A DNA stretch of 5,958 nt, taken from Dehalococcoidales bacterium (GTDB taxonomy: Bacteria; Chloroflexota; Dehalococcoidia; E44-bin15). Where the stretch lies: the NCBI GenBank assembly GCA_012974295.1, contig JAAXQM010000034.1, forward strand, positions 1 to 5,958. The letters are read 5' to 3'. Positions 1 through 5,616 of the stretch are shown here, piece by piece. The position numbers and the translations under genes are program-made. How positions within the stretch are numbered: the first letter of the stretch is position 1; every line of letters starts with the position of its first letter. The notes beneath the pieces were generated by a model. It saw only the letters and a list, made by a program, of their open reading frames with translations. It searched no databases and was not told the origin of the DNA.

Positions 1-750
1 CTTTGTCGCCTGCGCATAGCTGTGAGGACGCCGGGGCAGACCATAACCCGCCAGCAACCGCTGAATAATATCGCCCGCATCGGCTTCCAGGCGCTGGCCG
101 CTGTGCTCGGCGGAGCCTCCGCAGTAGACTACGCTCGCCACGATGAAGCCTTCTGCATCCCCTCCGAGGAGTCCTCGATGATAACGCTGGCACTCAACCA
201 CATCATCGGCCAGGAGACCGGCGTCGGCCTTACTGCAGACCCCCTCGGCGGCTCATATTATGTGGAGTGGCTCACTAACCAGCTGGAAGAGGAAGCCACC
301 AAGCTGATGAAAGAAATAGAGGATAAGGGCGGCATTTGGAAGGTATCAGGAAGCGGATGGTTAAAGCAGTTGGTCAACAATGCTCGCGAGGAAAGGATGG
401 CGGCTTTGGCTGATGGCTCCCTGCCGCAGGTGGGCGTGAACTTCTTCCGGCAATCGGAAGACAAGGACCCCGATATCGTAGAGTACGAGTTCGATAATAT
501 GGATAAGGTTCAGTCCGACCTTTTAGCCGAGATTACAGCATACAAGGGAGACCGCGACATCAAGAAGACCCGCGAGGCCCTGCTTACGCTCAGGGATAAG
601 GTCAAGACCAAAGAGAACCTGATGTACCACATCGTCGAATGCTTCAAGGCCGATGCCACCCGATCGGAGATATTGGGTATGATCCGCGAGGGATTCGGAT
701 ACAGCTACGATACGGTGGATATGATCAAGCGGCCGGATTTCCTAAACTAG
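1..750 (+). CDS. B12-dependent acyl-CoA mutase large subunit (methylmalonyl-CoA mutase family), 5'-truncated by window edge
   Basis: This is the C-terminal 249 residues of a large subunit that would rearrange the carbon skeleton of an acyl-CoA with adenosylcobalamin. The reading frame is open from base 1, so the GTG at 22 is not a real start. Seen: the family signature QQPLNNI (about residues 18-24), ALAAVLGG (31-38), DEA (48-50) and DPLGGSYYVE, then the helical tail with GVNFF. It stops at TAG 748-750. No DxHxxG cobalamin domain is attached, so it is the separate-subunit type, and the small subunit follows 33 bases downstream. It is clearly diverged from the second large subunit in the window (1246-2835). 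The positions equivalent to His328, Gln330 and Asn366 of the Propionibacterium enzyme, which lie near corrin and adenosyl, read Ala7, Arg9 and Ala45; the Glu370 equivalent is kept (Glu49). The substrate-reading N-terminal half lies outside the window, so the substrate cannot be judged. Confidence 0.93.
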   Translation, partial: LCRLRIAVRTPGQTITRQQPLNNIARIGFQALAAVLGGASAVDYARHDEAFCIPSEESSMITLALNHIIGQETGVGLTADPLGGSYYVEWLTNQLEEEATKLMKEIEDKGGIWKVSGSGWLKQLVNNAREERMAALADGSLPQVGVNFFRQSEDKDPDIVEYEFDNMDKVQSDLLAEITAYKGDRDIKKTREALLTLRDKVKTKENLMYHIVECFKADATRSEILGMIREGFGYSYDTVDMIKRPDFLN

Positions 751-773
751 TCATTCATCACTCTTATACTATC

Positions 774-779
774 GGAGGT
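774..779 (+). promoter_or_regulatory. Ribosome binding site deciding a GTG start
   Basis: GGAGGT lies 4 bases before GTG 784. It supports that non-ATG start for the first small subunit. Confidence 0.75.
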
Positions 780-783
780 AAAA

Positions 784-1203
784 GTGGATAAATCGGAAAG
801 AAAAATACGCGTTCTAGTAGCCAAACCCGGTACCGATTCTCATTACCGGGGTGCCGAGGTTATATGCCAGATACTCAGGAACGCCGGTATGGAGGTGATC
901 TATACAGGCAGGTATCAGACCTCGGATATGATCGTGAATGCTGCAATTGCAGAAGACGTAGATGTGGCATGCCTCAGTTCCCTAGCGTGGTCACAAGAGA
1001 AATATTATATCGAAGTAGCCAACATGCTTAAAGATAGAGGCTCCGATATATGTGTGGTAGGCGGAGGCATCATTTCTAAAAAGGCCATGCCGAAACTTAG
1101 GGAGGCCGGGGTTTCCGGACTTTATGGTCCCGGCACACCAAATGAGGAGATAATCGATCATATCGTGGAACGGGTTAAGAAAGAAAGGTGGCATGAGAAT
1201 TAG
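784..1203 (+). CDS. B12-binding small subunit of acyl-CoA mutase (first pair)
   Basis: This is a 139-residue cobalamin-binding (Rossmann-like) subunit, close to the usual length of about 135 residues for IcmB/HcmB-type small subunits. Seen: a short charged lead, then strand IRVLVAKPG, followed by the base-off/His-on motif DxHxxG as D18-S-H20-Y-R-G23. His20 would be the lower cobalt ligand. The lysine two residues before the loop glycine (K14) is kept, as are the SSL loop (LSSLAW) and the glycine turn VVGGGII. The C-terminus has the expected YGPGTP segment. The GTG start is backed by GGAGGT. It lies between two large subunits, 33 bases after the first and 42 bases before the second, so by position it belongs with the upstream one. 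It may also serve both. The cobalamin role is firm from motifs; the partner and substrate are inferred. Confidence 0.93.
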   Translation: MDKSERKIRVLVAKPGTDSHYRGAEVICQILRNAGMEVIYTGRYQTSDMIVNAAIAEDVDVACLSSLAWSQEKYYIEVANMLKDRGSDICVVGGGIISKKAMPKLREAGVSGLYGPGTPNEEIIDHIVERVKKERWHEN

Positions 1204-1245
1204 CTCCACGTGCTGGTTCGATAGGATTTCAAAGGAGGCTATATA

Positions 1246-2835
1246 ATGCAAACGGAGCAGCTTTATACAGCATCAGGGATGCCGGTAAAAGATATCTACA
1301 CCCCGGAGGATATACAAGACCTCGACTACGACAAAGACCTCGGCATTGCCGGGAAACCTCCCTTCACTCGAGGCCCCTATCCCTCAATGTATCGCGGGCA
1401 GGTATGGACCATCAGGCGACTCAGCGGGTTCAATACCCCCGAGGAGTCCAATAAGCTCTACCGCGAAGAATACGCGATGGGACAGACCGGTTTCTCGGTG
1501 GCTCCGGACATCACCACCGCCGTTGGGGTCGATGCTGATGACCCTATTGTCGAAAATGAGATCGGCCACTCCGGACTACCATTGAATACTATTGAAGATG
1601 TGGAGGTGGCCTTCGAGGGTCTTCCTATAGACCGTGTGTCGACTTATCTGGCAGAGAGGGGACCTATAACCGCCATGTATTTTGCCATGGCTGAGAAGAG
1701 GGGAATAGACCTGCAGCAAATTAGAGGCACCACCGCCGGCTGTATGCTGAGTTGGGCTTGTTTGAACATCCCCCGCCAGCCAACACCTAAAGGATACCTG
1801 AGATACGGAGTAGATTTCATCGAGTGGTGCAGCGAGGTAGCCCCCAAGTGGAATCCAATAAGTCATGATTCGTACAACCCACGCGATCTCGGGCTTAATG
1901 CATATGAAGAGCTAGGCCTGCTATTCGCCTCGGCTATTGATTTCGTCGAGGAAGGGAAACGGCGGGGGAGAGTACCCTTGGACCGCTTTGTGAGGCGTTT
2001 CTCCTTTAATACAGCGGCTCATAATGACTTCTTCGAGGAGATAGCCAAGCTAAGGGCGGCACGGCGTATCTGGTACAAGATCGTTACCGATAGGTACGGT
2101 GTAAAGGATCCTAACTGTGCCAAGTTCCGCGTTCACGTCCAGTCTTCGGGCTCCACCCATACTGCCCAGGAGCCGTATAACAACCTCGTTCGCATTGCCT
2201 ATCAGACGCTTGCTGCCGTTCTCGGCGGGGCGCAGTCAATACATGCCAATGGATACGATGAGGCAGTATGCCTGCCATCAGACCAATCTATGCTGCTGGC
2301 TATCAGGACGGAGCAGATCGCCGCCCTTGAGACCAATGTAACAAACACCATAGACCCTCTAGGTGGTTCCTATTACCTTGAGTCGCTGACCAACGAACTG
2401 GAGGAGCGTACCTGGGATTATATCAAGATGATCGAAGATATGGGTGGGATGGCACAGGCTATGCAGGACGGATGGTACCACAGGCTTCTCAGGGAAAAAC
2501 CAATTGAGCGACAAAAAAAGATAGATTCCGGTGAGATCCCTGTCGTTGGTATGAATATCTTCCGTTCCGAAAAGGAACCCTATAAGGTGCCTATTTTCAA
2601 GCCAGACCCGGCTGGCTCACAGAAAATCCAAACTGATAAGCTCAAGAAGTTCAGGGAGAAGCGCGATAAAGCGAAACATGCCGAGGCGATGAAGAGACTG
2701 GTAGACGCCTGTAATAGTGATAAGAATGTTTACCCGTATACCTTTGAAGCAGTCAAAGCAGGTGCTACCTTTGGAGAGGTAATGAAGGCACAACTCGATG
2801 CCTATGGGGAATGGCCCTATCCGATTGGGATATAA
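1246..2835 (+). CDS. B12-dependent acyl-CoA mutase large subunit with remodelled active site (methylmalonyl-CoA mutase family)
   Basis: This is a complete 529-residue TIM-barrel large subunit, near the 560 typical of IcmA/HcmA-type proteins, with no fused B12 domain. The ATG is preceded by AAAGGAGG (1231-1238). Seen: PPFTRGPYPSMY (38-49), WTIR (54-57), GFSVAPD (82-88), PKWNPIS (200-206), QEPYNNLVRI (308-317), DPLGGSYYLE (370-379). Matched by eye to Propionibacterium methylmalonyl-CoA mutase, CoA or general residues are kept: Tyr75=Y45, Met78=M48, Thr85=T55, Arg87=R57, Ser114=S84, Arg283=R251, Ser285=S253. Cofactor-side residues are also kept: His328=H297, Gln330=Q299, Asn366=N335, Glu370=E339. 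The acyl pocket is not: Tyr89 is L59, Gln197 is A164, Arg207 is N174, His244 is N211, and Arg82 is Q52. The enzyme should therefore not act as a methylmalonyl-CoA mutase. Leu at position 89 recalls Ile in 2-hydroxyisobutyryl-CoA mutase, but that family's active-site Asp is absent here (A86). The substrate is unknown. Confidence 0.95.
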   Translation: MQTEQLYTASGMPVKDIYTPEDIQDLDYDKDLGIAGKPPFTRGPYPSMYRGQVWTIRRLSGFNTPEESNKLYREEYAMGQTGFSVAPDITTAVGVDADDPIVENEIGHSGLPLNTIEDVEVAFEGLPIDRVSTYLAERGPITAMYFAMAEKRGIDLQQIRGTTAGCMLSWACLNIPRQPTPKGYLRYGVDFIEWCSEVAPKWNPISHDSYNPRDLGLNAYEELGLLFASAIDFVEEGKRRGRVPLDRFVRRFSFNTAAHNDFFEEIAKLRAARRIWYKIVTDRYGVKDPNCAKFRVHVQSSGSTHTAQEPYNNLVRIAYQTLAAVLGGAQSIHANGYDEAVCLPSDQSMLLAIRTEQIAALETNVTNTIDPLGGSYYLESLTNELEERTWDYIKMIEDMGGMAQAMQDGWYHRLLREKPIERQKKIDSGEIPVVGMNIFRSEKEPYKVPIFKPDPAGSQKIQTDKLKKFREKRDKAKHAEAMKRLVDACNSDKNVYPYTFEAVKAGATFGEVMKAQLDAYGEWPYPIGI

Positions 2836-2837
2836 AC

Positions 2838-2842
2838 GAGGA
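2838..2842 (+). promoter_or_regulatory. Ribosome binding site choosing the ATG at 2850
   Basis: GAGGA sits 7 bases before ATG 2850. An in-frame ATG at 2811 inside the previous gene would add 13 residues with no family resemblance, so 2850 is the better start. Confidence 0.6.
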
Positions 2843-2849
2843 CTACGAT

Positions 2850-3254
2850 ATGGATACACGTAAAGTAAAGATCTTAATGGTTAAGGCGGGGCTGGAGGGG
2901 CACTGGGCCGGGTTGATTGTAGTCAGCAATGCTCTACGAGATGCCGGCTTTGAGGTAATCTATGGTGGCAACATGACTCCGGCGGAGATCGCTGCGGCGG
3001 CGCTTCAAGAGGATGTCGATGTTGTGGGAATGAGCAGCCTTACAGCAAACTACATGCTGACTATTCCAGCCATTATCAAGGGTCTAAAAGAGCGGGGTAA
3101 GGGAGATGTACTGCTAATCCTTGGCGGGATTATCTATGAGGATGATTTCGATGCGCTTAAGGAAATGGGAGTTGCGGGTATCTTTATTCCAGGAACACCC
3201 CTTGATGAAATCGTTAACTTTGTCCGCGATAAAACCTCAGCCTCTGTAAAATAG
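2850..3254 (+). CDS. B12-binding small subunit of acyl-CoA mutase (second pair), with ExHxxG motif
   Basis: This is a 134-residue cobalamin-binding subunit starting 14 bases after the large subunit that ends at 2835, which points to a cotranscribed, probably stoichiometric partner. Seen: VKILMVKAGLEGHWAG at residues 6-21, where the family motif DxHxxG reads E16-G-H18-W-A-G21. The cobalt-ligating His18 and Gly21 are present, as is the upstream lysine K12, but the Asp that normally hydrogen-bonds to the ligand His is Glu. Further on are the SSL loop (GMSSLTA), the glycine turn LGGII, and FIPGTP near the C-terminus. It is recognisably homologous to the small subunit at 784-1203 but well diverged, so the two pairs are not a recent duplication. 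Binding of cobalamin is inferred from the intact His and fold motifs; the effect of Glu on binding or reactivity is unknown. Confidence 0.92.
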   Translation: MDTRKVKILMVKAGLEGHWAGLIVVSNALRDAGFEVIYGGNMTPAEIAAAALQEDVDVVGMSSLTANYMLTIPAIIKGLKERGKGDVLLILGGIIYEDDFDALKEMGVAGIFIPGTPLDEIVNFVRDKTSASVK

Positions 3255-3289
3255 AGAGCAGCACGCTGAAAAGCTGACCGTTGATTAGA

Positions 3290-3316
3290 GAACGGCTATC
3301 GAATTGATAGCCGTTC
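3290..3316 (+). terminator. Perfect 11-bp hairpin, candidate terminator of the mutase operon
   Basis: The arm GAACGGCTATC (3290-3300) pairs perfectly with GATAGCCGTTC (3306-3316) across the 5-base loop GAATT, 35 bases after the last mutase gene. No T-run follows on either strand, so it is not a textbook intrinsic terminator. It could instead be an mRNA 3'-end stabilising stem or a protein-binding palindrome. The rest of the gap (3255-3402) shows only a weak promoter-like pair, TTGCGA 3360-3365 and TATACG 3385-3390 with a 19-base spacer, which I do not call separately. Confidence 0.45.
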
Positions 3317-3402
3317 GTAATATGTACACCGGTTTTCCCCCAAGAGCGATTGGCAAGAATTGCGATTAAGGCTTTGCTATTTGCTATACGGTAGATTCAA
3401 AA

Positions 3403-3684
3403 TTGTTTGAACGTCAAGAAAATATCAACATTCAGGTACAGCCTAATGCTCGGCGAAACGAAGTGCTGGGGTTTGAGGACGGTATTTTACACGTCAAGGT
3501 CGCTGCACCGCCGGTGAAGGGAAAGGCCAACAAAGAACTGGTGCTGTTCTTGAGCCAGCTCATCGGAGTGAGCAAGAGCAGCATAAACATAAGGAGTGGG
3601 CTTACAAGCAAAAGAAAGGTCATCGCCATTACCGGGCTGGATCGGGATCAGATTGTGGAGCGGTTAAAGCTCTCGGGGTCGTAA
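3403..3684 (+). CDS. DUF167 / YggU (UPF0235) family small protein
   Basis: This is a 93-residue protein of a widespread family with no settled biochemical role. Seen: QVQPNARRNEV (residues 11-21), then the family's best-kept stretch KVAAPPVKGKANKEL (31-45), then GVSKSSINIRSG and KRKVIAITG. Length is typical of the family. The start is TTG 3403: the frame is closed upstream by TAA 3367-3369 and has no ATG or GTG in between. Only a weak purine stretch (GGTAGA, 3390-3395) precedes it, so translation may be inefficient. It ends 4 bases before the SbcD-like gene, which implies translational coupling. The family assignment is firm; no function is claimed. Confidence 0.9.
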   Translation: MFERQENINIQVQPNARRNEVLGFEDGILHVKVAAPPVKGKANKELVLFLSQLIGVSKSSINIRSGLTSKRKVIAITGLDRDQIVERLKLSGS

Positions 3685-3688
3685 TCCG

Positions 3689-4672
3689 ATGAGAATACTT
3701 CATTTCTCCGACCTGCATCTGGGGGTGGAGAACTATAGCGGAGGCAATAACCCCGATACAGGGCTCTCGTGGCGTTTCCACGATTTCCTCGCTACTCTAG
3801 ATGAGGTAGTGGCATACGCACTGAACAATGATGTTGACCTAGTTCTCTTCTGCGGCGATGCCTATAAAAGCCGCGATCCATCTCAGACCCATCAGCGTGA
3901 GTTCGCCCGCCGCATCTGGGAGCTGTCATCGGCTGGCACCCCAATCTTCCTCCTCACCGGCAACCACGACCTGCCTAACGCTATGGGTCGCGCTACTACG
4001 ATGGAGATTTTTCATACCCTTTCGATAAAGAATGTAACCGTAGCCAGCAAACCCGGTACCTATCGAATAGAGACTAAAGCGGGGCCTCTACAGGTAGTCG
4101 CCTTGCCGTGGGCGAGGAGGAGCGCTCTGCTGAGCCGTGAAGAGACAAAGAACCTCACCTCCCCCGCTGTGTATCCCGGCAGTCTCCAGCGTATCGACTT
4201 CAGCGAGGAAGAGGATGAAAAAGGGTTCTTTGTTATTGAGATTTCAACTGGAGAGCGGGAAAGACAGGTATCCTTTGGGTTCCATCCAGTAAAGGCACGG
4301 CGTTTCCTCACTATCAAGGTAAATATTGGTGTGCAGGAGACCGATCCAACACTGGCAGTGTTAGATGCAATTGCCCGCCACGATGTAGCCGATGCTGTCG
4401 TACGGGTCCAGGTAGCGATCTCCGAGCGGCTCGCCGGGCTGCTCAATGATGGGGAGATTCGCAGGGCTTTGAAGGATGCCCACTTCATCGCCGCCATTTC
4501 CCGCGATGTTGCGCGGGAACGCCTTCCGCGCATGGTAGGATGGTCTGCTGAGAAAATCACGCCACTGGAGGCACTCGAAGAATATCTTAAGGTAAAAAAG
4601 CCGGATGTGGACCATAAATTGCTACTGGAATATGGCGAGAGGCTTATCAGAGAGAGCGAATCGGAGGAGTAG
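3689..4672 (+). CDS. sbcD: SbcD/Mre11-like DNA exonuclease subunit, apparently with an internal deletion of the last metal-binding motifs
   Basis: SbcD is the Mn-dependent phosphoesterase of the SbcCD DNA end-processing complex. Seen: DLH (D8, H10), GD (G56-D57) and GNHD (91-94), which are the first three phosphoesterase motifs, followed by VVALPWARRSALLSRE. Near residues 156-160 the sequence passes straight from KNLT to SPAVYPGSLQRIDF, a segment that in the family lies after the AH and GHxH metal-ligand motifs. Those histidines are absent anywhere in the right place, and the protein is 327 residues against roughly 380-420 usual. The C-terminal capping region (from about 180) reads normally, so the frame is intact on both sides of the junction (bases about 4157-4165). 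The product should fold incompletely or be inactive unless the gap is an assembly error. The start ATG is 4 bases after the DUF167 stop. No sbcC follows, because the next gene is convergent 31 bases away. Confidence 0.85.
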   Translation: MRILHFSDLHLGVENYSGGNNPDTGLSWRFHDFLATLDEVVAYALNNDVDLVLFCGDAYKSRDPSQTHQREFARRIWELSSAGTPIFLLTGNHDLPNAMGRATTMEIFHTLSIKNVTVASKPGTYRIETKAGPLQVVALPWARRSALLSREETKNLTSPAVYPGSLQRIDFSEEEDEKGFFVIEISTGERERQVSFGFHPVKARRFLTIKVNIGVQETDPTLAVLDAIARHDVADAVVRVQVAISERLAGLLNDGEIRRALKDAHFIAAISRDVARERLPRMVGWSAEKITPLEALEEYLKVKKPDVDHKLLLEYGERLIRESESEE

Positions 4673-4703
4673 GGAGAGCGAAATAGTGTGGGAAGTGTAA
4701 AAC

Positions 4704-5591
4704 CTACAACCCAGCTACGATCCTGTCATACCCCTGGACAATGTTTCTTACCACATCACCGGCGCTCACAATCTCATTGATCATCCCCGCCACCGCACCA
4801 CATATCATCTGTCTGGGAGCGATATCCGCCTCTGCTGTCCGTTGACCCTGCGTTATTAACTCGCTTTTCAAGCCCCTTATTGGCAATGATCCACGCCCCG
4901 TAATTATTGTAGCTGTATCGTTAGCAGCCACGATGGCGTCTTTGTAGTCCTGATCAGCAATGCATTCATTGGTGGTGATGAATACAGTCCCCATCTGCAC
5001 CCCCTCCGCCCCCAGAGCGAGGGCAGCAACCAGGCCGCGGGCATCACAAATGCCCCCGGCGGCAATCACCGGGATGCTCACAGCATCCACTACCTGAGGG
5101 ACGAGGACAAAAGTAGTAAGCTCATCCGGGCCATTTATCCCGCCCGATTCGTATCCCTCAGCGATTACAGCATCCACACCACTTTTCTCAGCCCCCTTTG
5201 CATGTTTTACTGAGGCCACCAAATGGAGAACCCTGACGCCATGCTCCTGTAGATAGCTGGTATGAAGAGCCGGGCTTCCCGCCCCCGTAGTAACTACCGG
5301 GACACCCTCCTCAATGGCGATGTCGAGAAGGCTTCTATCCTGCCCTAATACATGTATGGGGAAATTCACCCCAAAGGGCTTATCAGTCAGGCTTTTCCCC
5401 TTCCTAATCTGGCTCCTGAGGTTCTCGGCGACCTTTCCCCAATCGGGTTCACTGCCATTGGGGCTTATAATCCCCAGCCCGCCAGCATTGGAAACGGCAG
5501 CCGCCAGCTCAGCGCTGGCAATCAGGCTCATCCCCCCTTGAATTATTGGATACTTAATACCTAGAAGCTCGCAGATCCTTGTCTTCTTCAC
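4704..5591 (-). CDS. FMN-dependent 2-nitropropane dioxygenase / FabK-like TIM-barrel protein, short variant
   Basis: This is a 295-residue flavoprotein of the nitronate monooxygenase / FabK enoyl-ACP reductase superfamily. Seen: the opening ELLGIKYPIIQGGM (residues 8-21), AVSNAGGLGII (32-42), the FMN-loop VVTTGAGSP (99-107), IPVIAAGGI (173-181) and GAEGVQMGT (194-202). In nitronate monooxygenases and FabK the segment after the second barrel half reads ESGGH or EAGGH, with the His at the active site; here it is ESGG followed by Ile152 (codon ATA on the coding strand). The part between ITGR and CGA is about 30 residues, against about 53 in the neighbouring paralogue. The start is GTG at 5591 with a G-rich Shine-Dalgarno. 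It lies 25 bases after the paralogue on the same strand and is probably cotranscribed. Reductase and oxygenase roles cannot be told apart from sequence, and the missing His makes either uncertain. Confidence 0.88.
   Translation of the reverse strand: MKKTRICELLGIKYPIIQGGMSLIASAELAAAVSNAGGLGIISPNGSEPDWGKVAENLRSQIRKGKSLTDKPFGVNFPIHVLGQDRSLLDIAIEEGVPVVTTGAGSPALHTSYLQEHGVRVLHLVASVKHAKGAEKSGVDAVIAEGYESGGINGPDELTTFVLVPQVVDAVSIPVIAAGGICDARGLVAALALGAEGVQMGTVFITTNECIADQDYKDAIVAANDTATIITGRGSLPIRGLKSELITQGQRTAEADIAPRQMICGAVAGMINEIVSAGDVVRNIVQGYDRIVAGL
4739..4800. repeat. Direct repeat copy 1, 3' end of flavoprotein gene
   Basis: This 62-base stretch matches 5655-5716 at 54 of 62 positions by hand count, with 21 identical bases in a row at 4770-4790. 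It encodes the shared GMINEI-SAGDVVRNI segment, so it reflects the tandem gene duplication and not a mobile repeat. Confidence 0.8.
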
Positions 5592-5596
5592 CTGTT

Positions 5597-5601
5597 CCCC
5601 C
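5597..5601 (-). promoter_or_regulatory. Ribosome binding site for a GTG start
   Basis: Read on the minus strand, AGGGGGAA (core GGGGG at these positions) stands 5 bases before GTG 5591-5589. This supports the non-ATG start where the encoded protein begins MKKTRICELLGIKYP, as expected for the family. Confidence 0.6.
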
Positions 5602-5616
5602 TTTTAGCTCGGCGAT

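Noticed and set aside
822..834. 13-base match CAAACCCGGTACC shared with 4048-4060
   Set aside because: Both copies are inside unrelated genes, in each case coding Lys-Pro-Gly-Thr; chance or codon preference is enough.
2811..2849. Upstream ATG at 2811 as the start of the second small subunit
   Set aside because: It overlaps the end of the large subunit, adds residues unlike the family, and the ribosome binding site at 2838-2842 fits ATG 2850.
3360..3390. Promoter-like pair TTGCGA / TATACG ahead of the DUF167 gene
   Set aside because: The spacer is 19 bases and the -10 match is only 4 of 6, too weak to list as a promoter.
4498..4519. 8-bp perfect hairpin TTCCCGCG / CGCGGGAA with 6-base loop
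   Set aside because: It lies inside the conserved C-terminal coding part of the SbcD-like gene, has no T-run, and is explained by GC-rich codons.
4060..4560. Long open frame of 166 codons on the minus strand inside the SbcD-like gene
   Set aside because: It is antisense to conserved coding sequence, has low-complexity Ser/Arg-rich content and no recognisable domain.
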